Origin: Acidobacteriota bacterium
GTDB taxonomy: Bacteria; Acidobacteriota; Terriglobia; Bryobacterales; Bryobacteraceae
Direction: 5' to 3'
Assembly (NCBI GenBank): GCA_021788955.1
Contig: JAJYKC010000181.1
Span: forward strand, 1 to 6,030
DNA: 6,030 nt
Shown here: positions 1-4,957 of the stretch, piece by piece
How the letters are laid out: every line of letters begins with the position of its first letter
How positions within the stretch are numbered: position 1 is the stretch's first letter
The notes under the pieces: generated by a model
The model's database searches: none
Told to the model about the DNA's origin: nothing
What the model saw: only the letters and a program-made list of their open reading frames with translations
Translations under genes and position numbers: made by a program

Positions 1-174
1 CTTACTCCGCAAGAGGCCGGCAATATCGCCGCCCATGCCGGCGTGCGGCGCCTTGTGTTCACCCACCTGGGCATTCCGGGCAAGACAAGCACCGAAGCGC
101 CGAATCTCGTCAGGGCAGCACATGAAACCTTCCGTGGCGAAATAATTGTGGCCCATGACCTTGACAGATTCTGA
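1..174 (+). CDS. MBL-fold metallo-hydrolase, RNase Z-like (C-terminal fragment)
   Basis: This is the last 57 codons of a gene entering from the left edge in frame 1 and stopping at TGA 172-174. The visible peptide begins L-T-P-Q-E-A-G and contains A-A-H-A-G-V, then L-V-F-T-H-L and finally I-V-A-H-D-L-D. This order matches the C-terminus of metallo-beta-lactamase-fold hydrolases of the ribonuclease Z/arylsulfatase-like group, where the His in the T-H motif after a beta strand is a metal ligand and a short D-L segment ends the domain. The N-terminal HxHxDH metal site, which would confirm the family, lies outside the window, so the substrate (tRNA 3' end or another ester) cannot be decided. The next gene on the same strand starts 341 bases later, so it is probably a separate transcription unit. 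I am fairly sure of the fold and unsure of the exact function. Confidence 0.75.
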   Translation, partial: LTPQEAGNIAAHAGVRRLVFTHLGIPGKTSTEAPNLVRAAHETFRGEIIVAHDLDRF

Positions 175-353
175 GGCGTAGTTCATCTGGAGCCCGACCG
201 AACCGGGGACGGCTGGTGCGACCCGGAGCTAATCTACCAAGCGGGTTCCAAGCGTGTGACGTGCTAACAGGACAGAACCGAGGCGTAATGCGTAACGGAC
301 CTCTCTCGCTGACGGCACGTGCTCCACGCCCCAGCAACCGAAGCGACGGACAG

Positions 354-393
354 GACCGCGGGGCGGGTCCGCCGCCACTTCTGATCCGCGGTC
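354..393. repeat. 8-bp perfect inverted repeat, GACCGCGG / CCGCGGTC
   Basis: GACCGCGG at 354-361 is the exact reverse complement of CCGCGGTC at 386-393. The 24 bases between them include a smaller GGCGG-GT-CCGCC repeat (362-373). The right arm overlaps the left arm of the next repeat (382-388), so the two hairpins could not form together in one RNA. The repeats are directly visible, but GC-rich sequence makes them easier to find by chance and no role is known. Confidence 0.4.
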
Positions 394-405
394 AGTGTCG
401 GATCA
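382..405. repeat. 7-bp perfect inverted repeat, TGATCCG / CGGATCA
   Basis: TGATCCG (382-388) and CGGATCA (399-405) are perfect reverse complements separated by 10 bases. The repeat lies about 110 bases upstream of the yggX-like start. It could be an operator or a hairpin in an upstream transcript. No T-run follows it, so it does not look like an intrinsic terminator. Confidence 0.4.
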
Positions 406-417
406 CGCCAGGAATTT

Positions 418-434
418 CGGCTGGGAGTCAGCCG
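418..434. repeat. 6-bp hairpin, CGGCTG-GGAGT-CAGCCG
   Basis: CGGCTG (418-423) and CAGCCG (429-434) pair perfectly around a five-base loop. It sits just downstream of the 382-405 repeat, giving two consecutive potential hairpins. No T-tract follows. Its function is unknown. Confidence 0.4.
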
Positions 435-489
435 CGCAGTTGTCCGCGATTCTGATATCCCATAATCCGTTCTCCCCCACCCCATGCGC

Positions 490-506
490 TATTCTGAATC
501 GAGAGG
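490..506 (+). promoter_or_regulatory. Possible -10 element and ribosome binding site of the yggX-like gene
   Basis: TATTCT at 490-495 resembles a sigma-70 -10 hexamer. GAGAGG at 501-506 is a reasonable Shine-Dalgarno sequence, nine bases before the ATG at 516. No good -35 box is seen at the expected spacing. An alternative promoter would be TTGTCC (440-445) with CATAAT (461-466), but that spacer is only 15 bases. The ribosome binding site is more secure than the promoter. Confidence 0.3.
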
Positions 507-515
507 ATATCGAAC

Positions 516-842
516 ATGGGTTGTGGAAGTGGCATGCCGGGGCCGCAGGTGCCGGAAACCAGCACAAGAAGCGTTTTTTGCGTGAAGTTTCAGCGCGAGA
601 TGCCCGGGCTCGAGGAGCCGCCCTTCGACAATCATCCGCTTGGCCAGCGCATCTACGAGAACGTTTCGAAGGAAGCGTGGAAGATGTGGGTCGAGCAGAT
701 GAAGATGATCATGAACGAGTACCGCCTCAACCTCGGCACGCCGGAGGCGCAGGAGTTTTTGCTGAAGCAGATGGAAGATTATTTCTTCGGCGAAGGCGCG
801 AAACTTCCTCCCGGCTTCGTTCCCCCGCAAGCCAAGAAGTAA
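516..842 (+). CDS. yggX: YggX-like Fe(II)-trafficking / oxidative damage protection protein
   Basis: The 108-residue product matches the YggX family, small cytosolic proteins linked to iron handling and protection of Fe-S clusters from oxidative damage. The family core is clear: V-F-C with Cys22, Q-R-E at 26-28, L-G-Q-R-I-Y at 42-47, V-S-K-E-A-W at 50-55, M-N-E at 66-68, L-N at 71-72, and a C-terminal F-F-G-E-G followed by G-F-V-P-P. Cys22 corresponds to the conserved N-terminal cysteine of the family. Family members are usually about 90 residues and place this cysteine near residue 7, so the ATG at 516 gives roughly 15 extra N-terminal residues rich in Gly and Pro, with an additional Cys3. 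ATG 534 or GTG 549 would remove part of this. I kept 516 because GAGAGG lies nine bases upstream, although GGAAG before 534 is also possible. The gene stands alone on this strand, and its TAA directly touches the stop codon of the convergent ATP-grasp gene. Confidence 0.9.
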   Translation: MGCGSGMPGPQVPETSTRSVFCVKFQREMPGLEEPPFDNHPLGQRIYENVSKEAWKMWVEQMKMIMNEYRLNLGTPEAQEFLLKQMEDYFFGEGAKLPPGFVPPQAKK

Positions 843-2063
843 CTACCGAATTACGGGCAGAACTGTCTGGATATCGAACTCCAGCCGGCTGTGGGCCCGG
901 CGAAGTGCCTCTTCGGCAGCGGCCGGCTTGGCGGCGCGGGAAAATAAGAACCCCAGATAGCTATGGCCTTCCGGCAGCGGCTGCAGGTGATGACCTTGTT
1001 TCGCCGTGATCACCGCATCCACAATGCCCTCCGTGGTCAGCGCGTCGTCGATCCCTCGCACGTCCACGTACACACCCTCGCGGGGAATGGGAATCATCAT
1101 GACGCCCGAGGCCTCTCCATCGAGGTGCAGTTCGCCCGGATCGAGGCCCGCCGCGTGACGCAGGATCAGTTCTTCGAGCCCCGGCAACGCGCGGGCACAC
1201 AAGCCTCCGATGGGCCGAGGCGCCGCTTCGAGCACCCACACGCCTTCCCGATTGAGCCGCATCTCGGTGTGCACGGGGCCGTGAGTCAATCCGAGTGCGC
1301 TCACCGCGCGGGCCGCGGCACTCGTCAGCGCGTCTTGCACGCCGGCCGGTTCGCGTGACGGCGTGACGTAAATCGTTTCCTCGAAAAACGGACCGTCCAG
1401 CGGGTCCGGCTTATCGAAGATTGCCAGCGCGCGAAACCGCCCGCGGCTCATGATGCCCTCGACAGCGAACTCGCGCCCCGGAATAAACTCTTCCACTTGG
1501 ACAAACCGCTCCTGCTCCGCCGCGCGCGCGCCGGCAAGCAACGCCCGGATTCGCGCGCAGGCGGCGGTAAACTCCGCCGGGTTATCGGCGCGAATCACGC
1601 CGCGACTGCCCGACATCGTCAGCGGCTTCAGCACGCAGGGATAAGGCGCTCGCGACGACGCAGCTTCGGCATCCTCGTCCGGAGAGATCCGGAAAAATCG
1701 CGGCGCAGGCATGCCGGCCTTGCGAAAACACTCCCGCGCAAGAAACTTATTCGACGCCGCGCGAACCGCATCGGGCGAATGAAACGGCAAGGCGAGCCGG
1801 GCCGCCGTCACGGCCGCCAGGAACGCGGGCCGGTCGCCCACAGCCGCGATGCCGTCTACTTTCCCGGCCTCCGCCGCCGCGCGCCGCGCCGAGCCCTCGG
1901 CGTTGTTGAACCGCAGCGCAATCGCCCCGTCGCCCCACGGGTCGTCCATCACGTGGCAGCGGTCCGTGGCCAGGCGCAGTTCCAGGCCGGCGCGTTCCGC
2001 CGCTTCGGCGAAAGAGCGCAACTGGTAGCCGGTGGTTGCCGCGAAGAGAAGAACTTTCGGCAT
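843..2063 (-). CDS. ATP-grasp ligase (L-amino-acid-ligase-like), partner of the radical SAM selenoprotein
   Basis: The 406-residue protein is an ATP-grasp enzyme, the superfamily that uses ATP to activate a carboxylate as acyl-phosphate and joins it to an amine or similar nucleophile. An N-terminal Rossmann-like segment starts M-P-K-V-L-L-F. The ATP-grasp core follows: N-K-F at 105-107, the nucleotide-binding V-L-K-P with Lys146, the glycine-rich loop S-G-S-R-G (151-155), V-Q-V-E-E-F-I-P-G-R-E-F (188-199), H-T-E-M-R around Glu267, and L-E-A-A-P-R-P-I-G-G (278-287) carrying the metal and phosphate ligands. The C-terminal 85 residues (G-V-M-M-I-P onward) resemble the extra domain of BacD/YwfE-type L-amino acid ligases. 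The substrate is unknown. I chose ATG 2063 because the preceding gene, read through its selenocysteine codon, ends at 2069, leaving a five-base gap, and because M-P-K-V-L-L-F fits the family start. The upstream GTG at 2117 would add 18 unrelated residues. No strong Shine-Dalgarno precedes 2063, which suggests translational coupling. Confidence 0.85.
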   Translation of the reverse strand: MPKVLLFAATTGYQLRSFAEAAERAGLELRLATDRCHVMDDPWGDGAIALRFNNAEGSARRAAAEAGKVDGIAAVGDRPAFLAAVTAARLALPFHSPDAVRAASNKFLARECFRKAGMPAPRFFRISPDEDAEAASSRAPYPCVLKPLTMSGSRGVIRADNPAEFTAACARIRALLAGARAAEQERFVQVEEFIPGREFAVEGIMSRGRFRALAIFDKPDPLDGPFFEETIYVTPSREPAGVQDALTSAAARAVSALGLTHGPVHTEMRLNREGVWVLEAAPRPIGGLCARALPGLEELILRHAAGLDPGELHLDGEASGVMMIPIPREGVYVDVRGIDDALTTEGIVDAVITAKQGHHLQPLPEGHSYLGFLFSRAAKPAAAEEALRRAHSRLEFDIQTVLPVIR

Positions 2064-2068
2064 TTGAT

Positions 2069-3421
2069 TCAGAGGCGAGCCAACTGCTCGTCCGCGGGTT
2101 CGGCTCAACAGTACCACGGCTCTTCGAGATACGGGATCGTGGCGCGCGCAGGCCGCGGATCGTCACCCATCGCCTTCCCGTGCGCCAGCGTCCACAGCCG
2201 CTCGAAGATTTCGCGGCGCGAAGCCTGCTCCCGCTGGGCGTCCTGCACGGTTTGCATGGCGCTCGCAGAAAGCCAGTCCATCGAAGGGTCCGGATGATTC
2301 CAGCGGTAGAGCAGCGCCGGAGGATCGAACCTGTCGATACAAGCGGCGACGTCGCTTAACTCGAGCAGCAGCGAATGGGCCGGAATCAGCAGCCGCAGCG
2401 CAAGCTGAAGCGGCGCGGTGTGCTCCACCAGTTCCAATTCGTGCAGCGAGGCGAGCAGGTCGCGGTAGGACGCGGCGGTGGTCCACGGAGTGAAAGGGAT
2501 GAATGTCGGAGCGAGGGCAAGTCCCGATTCCCGCATCAACTCCGCCGCGGCGAAAAAATCCGCCCGCGTGTGGCCCTTGTCGAGCCTGGCGAGAACGGCG
2601 TCGTCCAGTGACTCCACCGCGCTCGTCACAAACAGGCAGCCGGTGCCGCGGAGCACGGGCAATATCGAACGGTGCTTGAGCAGGTGCTCGATCTTGATGG
2701 TCGCGTCGTAAGTAACTTCCGGGAACTCGTGGTGCAGCCGCTCGACGATGCGCCGGGCGTGCGCCGGCCCGTTCAGGAAATCCGGATCGCCGAAGGTGAT
2801 GTGGCGAGCCCCGGCTTCCACCTGCTGGCGGATATCGGCGAGAACGACATCGGCGGAGACGACGCGGAACGCGCCGCGATACACCGGCACAACCGGGCAG
2901 TGGCGGCACAAGTGCTTGCACCCGCGCGAAGCCTCCGTGTAGCCAGCCACCGTGGCGCCGCTGTCAGTCACCAGTTGCGGATAGAGGCGAAGCGACGGCA
3001 GAGTCGAGCGGTCCGGCGTCAGAAACCGCTGCCGGGCCAGGTGTGCCGTCTCCTTCGCGACGCGACCCTCGGCAAACTCGACCAGCGCCGTCTCAAACTC
3101 AGCCCCAAAACACGCCTCCACGCCCAGGGTTCGGAGATGTTCACGATTCAGAGCGGCGTAAAGGCCGAAACAGCAGACGCGAGCGGAAGGGTTCACTCGC
3201 CGGGCGCGTTCAATCAGCGGGACGGCAAGCCTGGTCGCGGTGTGCATCGGCAGAAAGAAGGCGATCAGCCCGGCGTCCTGAAAAGCCTCTCCGGAAACCG
3301 GCGCGAGGCTTGCGTCAACGCACTCCACCTGATGCCCGCGCGCGCGCAGCCATGCGGCCGGGGATGCCAAGCCGAAGGGCTGATGGCCAAGGTCGTATGT
3401 CGAAACCAGGAGGACACGCAT
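2069..3421 (-). CDS. B12-binding/radical SAM selenoprotein with CUAEP tail
   Basis: The 450-residue product is a radical SAM enzyme, read with the TGA at 2107-2105 as selenocysteine (Sec439). Residues 1-125 (M-R-V-L-L-V-S-T-Y-D onward) form a Rossmann-like region in the position of a cobalamin-binding domain, though a classical DxHxxG motif is not obvious. The radical SAM core starts near 160 and has the cluster motif C-K-H-L-C-R-H-C (Cys168, 172, 175) that binds a 4Fe-4S cluster and S-adenosylmethionine. G-D-P-D-F-L-N-G (211-218) follows a core strand. The tail reads E-E-P-W-Y-C-U-A-E-P and then eight residues to TGA 2071-2069. I recall a recognised family of radical SAM proteins with a CUAEP or CCAEP tail, in which Sec and Cys interchange. 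The start ATG 3421 has AAGGAG nine bases upstream. The gene ends five bases before the ATP-grasp gene, so they form an operon. The reaction is unknown; the C-U pair suggests a redox-active or substrate-contacting tail. Confidence 0.88.
2074..2093 (-). promoter_or_regulatory. Putative bacterial SECIS hairpin downstream of the Sec TGA
   Basis: On the minus strand, CGAGC (2090-2086) and GCUCG (2080-2076) form a perfect five-base-pair stem around the loop AGUUG (2085-2081). Two more G-C pairs (2093/2074 and 2092/2075) can add below a bulged A at 2091. The loop begins 20 bases after the TGA at 2107-2105. Known bacterial SECIS elements lie immediately downstream of the UGA within the reading frame, with the apical loop about 16-37 bases away and a G among the first two loop bases. 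This hairpin meets both criteria. It would recruit SelB with Sec-tRNA to recode the UGA. Assignment is by inspection, without a folding calculation. Confidence 0.72.
2105..2107 (-). other. In-frame TGA recoded as selenocysteine (Sec439)
   Basis: The codon follows TGG-TAC-TGT (Trp-Tyr-Cys) and precedes GCC-GAA-CCC (Ala-Glu-Pro), giving C-U-A-E-P. The open frame continues twelve sense or Sec codons to a second TGA at 2071-2069. Support comes from the family tail motif, the hairpin directly downstream and the fit to the next gene's start. Selenocysteine decoding also needs selA, selB, selC and selD elsewhere in the genome, which cannot be seen here. Confidence 0.85.
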
Positions 3422-3436
3422 GAGCGAGGACTCCTT
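3408..3436. promoter_or_regulatory. Two opposing Shine-Dalgarno sequences around overlapping start codons
   Basis: On the plus strand AGGAGG (3408-3413) lies six bases before the ATG at 3420. On the minus strand AAGGAG (complement of 3431-3436) lies nine bases before the ATG at 3421. The two ATGs share bases in the tetramer CATG (3419-3422). The minus-strand site is very likely functional. The plus-strand AGGAGG lies opposite the Val-Leu-Leu codons of the radical SAM gene, so it could be coincidental. Confidence 0.55.
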
Positions 3437-4904
3437 TCATCGTAGCGGCCTGCACGCCGGACGGGGATTCGCCGTCATAACTCATGTGAGGTTCTGGCCT
3501 TTCGCGTTGGCGTGTGTCTGCACGGCAGTGTATTCGCAGCCGGCTTCCGCCCTACGCCCGAACATCGCCGTGGAAGTGCCCGGCGTGATTGGCAGCATCC
3601 CGGGCCAGGAATTAGCCGAAGCCCGGCAGCCCCAGCCGGCGCCCGAACTGAAACTTCCCCCCGGGCGCCACGATTACGACCTCAAAGGCGACAGCCGCAC
3701 GCTCTTCGAGCAGGTTGCGCGGATGTTGGGTTTGCAGGTCGTCTTCGACCGCGAATACCAGCCGACGGCCAACGTCCGCTTCTACGTGGAACAGCAAGAC
3801 GCGCGCGCGACGCTGCGCCTGCTCGAAGCCGCCACCGATTCTTTCGTGGCGCCGATGGGCGAACATGTGATCCTGGTGGCGCGGGACACGGTGCAGAAGC
3901 GGCAGCTTTACGCCCCCATGATCGCAGTCGCGGTGCCGATTCCGGAGGGGGTAACGCCGCAGGAGATTCAGGAGATCGCGAACGCGGTGCGTTCTTCGAT
4001 GGATATCCGGCGCCTGATGGCCGATCCCGACAAACGGATGATCCTCATCCGCGACACCGAAGGCAAGGTGCGGACCGCCCAACTCCTGGCGGAAGATCTG
4101 ATGCGCCCGCGCCCGCAGGTGGAGGTGGAGGTCGAGTTGATGACGACGACGTCGGACGTGGCGACACACTATGGCCTTTCGCTGCCGGCCTCGTTCCCGA
4201 TCGTCGATTTTCTCGGCAACGGCGCGAACCTGCTCGGCTCGCCGCTCACCTCCGCAGTCTCCGGTTTTCTCACGTTCGGCGGAGGCACGACTTTCATCGG
4301 CATCGGCCTGACGAGCGCCACGCTATGGGCCACGGCGAGCCGGTCGATCACCAAGACGCTCGACCACGCGGAAATGCTGGCGAGCGACGGACAGCCGGCG
4401 ACATTGAAGATCGGCACGAAATATCCGATGGTAACCAACGCTTACGTCGGCCAGGTGACGGGCACCGGCCCGGTTTACACGCCGCCGCCGACGGTCCAAT
4501 TTGAGGATCTCGGCCTGGTGCTGAAGATCACGCCGCACGTGCACGGGATGAATGAAGTCACGCTCGACGTGGAAGCATCGTTTCAGCTTCTCGCGGGCAC
4601 GGCGGCGAGCGGATTGCCGATCATTTCCGACCGGGAATACAAGGGGACGGTGCGGATGCGGGAAGGCCAGTCGGCGATTCTGGCGGGCATGATGAGCGCC
4701 TCCGACGCGCGGACGGCGGTCGGGATCCTGGGGCTGATGAACATTCCGCTCATCGGCAAGATTCTGAGTGAGCGTACCACGGACAAAGCGCACGACGATA
4801 CGCTGATTGTGCTGCGGCCTCATCTCACGATCCCTCCGCCCGGTATTTTCGCCGTGCACGAGGCGTGGGTGGGCAGCGAAACACGTCCCGCCGAACCGCT
4901 GTAG
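3420..4904 (+). CDS. Secretin-family outer-membrane protein (type II/III secretion-like)
   Basis: The 494-residue product is a secretin-like protein, the family that forms gated rings in the outer membrane of type II/III secretion and type IV pilus machines. After a signal peptide come an N0/STN-like domain (about 85-155, starting Y-D-L-K-G-D and including L-G-L-Q-V-V-F-D), an N1-type ring domain (about 168-228) and the secretin domain (about 233-471). The latter shows Q-V-E-V-E-V-E-L, L-G-L-V-L-K-I-T-P-H-V and the terminal I-P-L-I-G-K-I-L-S followed by L-I-V-L-R-P-H-L, typical of the secretin C-terminus. Start choice is open. ATG 3420 has a strong AGGAGG but gives a long 24-residue n-region. 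GTG 3486 (residue 23) lacks a Shine-Dalgarno but yields a textbook signal peptide with cleavage after P-A-S-A (41-44), and it would leave a 64-base divergent promoter space. It is shorter than typical GspD or PilQ, and no secretion or pilus partner gene adjoins it. Confidence 0.82.
   Translation: MSEDSFHRSGLHAGRGFAVITHVRFWPFALACVCTAVYSQPASALRPNIAVEVPGVIGSIPGQELAEARQPQPAPELKLPPGRHDYDLKGDSRTLFEQVARMLGLQVVFDREYQPTANVRFYVEQQDARATLRLLEAATDSFVAPMGEHVILVARDTVQKRQLYAPMIAVAVPIPEGVTPQEIQEIANAVRSSMDIRRLMADPDKRMILIRDTEGKVRTAQLLAEDLMRPRPQVEVEVELMTTTSDVATHYGLSLPASFPIVDFLGNGANLLGSPLTSAVSGFLTFGGGTTFIGIGLTSATLWATASRSITKTLDHAEMLASDGQPATLKIGTKYPMVTNAYVGQVTGTGPVYTPPPTVQFEDLGLVLKITPHVHGMNEVTLDVEASFQLLAGTAASGLPIISDREYKGTVRMREGQSAILAGMMSASDARTAVGILGLMNIPLIGKILSERTTDKAHDDTLIVLRPHLTIPPPGIFAVHEAWVGSETRPAEPL
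3460..3476. repeat. Short inverted repeat between the divergent genes, GACGG / CCGTC
   Basis: GACGG (3460-3464) and CCGTC (3472-3476) pair around seven bases. If the secretin gene really starts at GTG 3486, this lies in the divergent promoter region and could be an operator or hairpin. If it starts at 3420, the repeat is simply coding. Five base pairs in GC-rich DNA can easily arise by chance. Confidence 0.2.
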
Positions 4905-4936
4905 TGGCGGGATGCAGAGGGCGACGGCTTCCGGCT

Positions 4937-4945
4937 TGTTATCCT
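4937..4945 (+). promoter_or_regulatory. Possible extended -10 promoter of the SIS-domain gene
   Basis: The 53-base gap between the secretin gene and the SIS-domain gene contains TGT followed by TATCCT (4940-4945), which resembles an extended -10 element. No clear -35 box is seen. Transcription would start about 6-7 bases before the ATG at 4958, giving an almost leaderless message, in keeping with the weak ribosome binding site there. The alternative is simple co-transcription with the secretin gene. Confidence 0.25.
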
Positions 4946-4957
4946 GAAGCAGCATCA

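Larger units (their letters stand above)
175..515. other. Non-coding interval with GC-rich inverted repeats
   Basis: No convincing gene is seen in these 341 bases. The short open frames here have arginine- and proline-rich compositions typical of GC-rich non-coding DNA and show no recognisable motif. No tRNA cloverleaf was found on inspection. The right half contains several inverted repeats (354-393, 382-405, 418-434), and the last 30 bases carry a plausible -10 element and ribosome binding site for the yggX-like gene. The left half (175-350) shows nothing beyond a weak 5-bp repeat, CCGGG 203-207 with CCCGG 222-226, which has no T-tract and is not a clear terminator. Confidence 0.6.

Noticed and set aside
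172..174. Possible selenocysteine at the TGA ending the MBL-fold gene
   Set aside because: The protein already ends at the expected family C-terminus, and the 30-odd codons after it show no conserved motif.
203..226. Candidate terminator after the MBL-fold gene
   Set aside because: Only five base pairs with a 14-base loop and no T-tract, so it cannot be supported as an intrinsic terminator.
175..350. Possible tRNA or small RNA gene, prompted by GTTC-like segments
   Set aside because: No seven-base acceptor stem or properly spaced D and T arms could be found by eye on either strand.
1497..2297. Long plus-strand open frame (about 266 codons) opposite the ATP-grasp and radical SAM genes
   Set aside because: It is arginine-rich with no recognisable motif and is antisense to two genes with clear family signatures. 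High GC content explains the lack of stops.
2672..3445. Plus-strand open frame (about 257 codons) opposite the radical SAM gene
   Set aside because: It mirrors the coding of the minus-strand gene, has no domain signature, and runs through the overlapping start region. It is a shadow frame.
3504..3515. Lipoprotein-type cysteine in the secretin signal region (A-L-A-C)
   Set aside because: The residues before the cysteine do not fit a lipobox with Leu at -3, and a standard signal peptidase site (A-S-A) follows in a better position.
3512..4504. Second plus-strand frame of 330 codons inside the secretin gene
   Set aside because: Composition is Arg/Pro/Gly-rich and lacks motifs, while the main frame shows full secretin domains.
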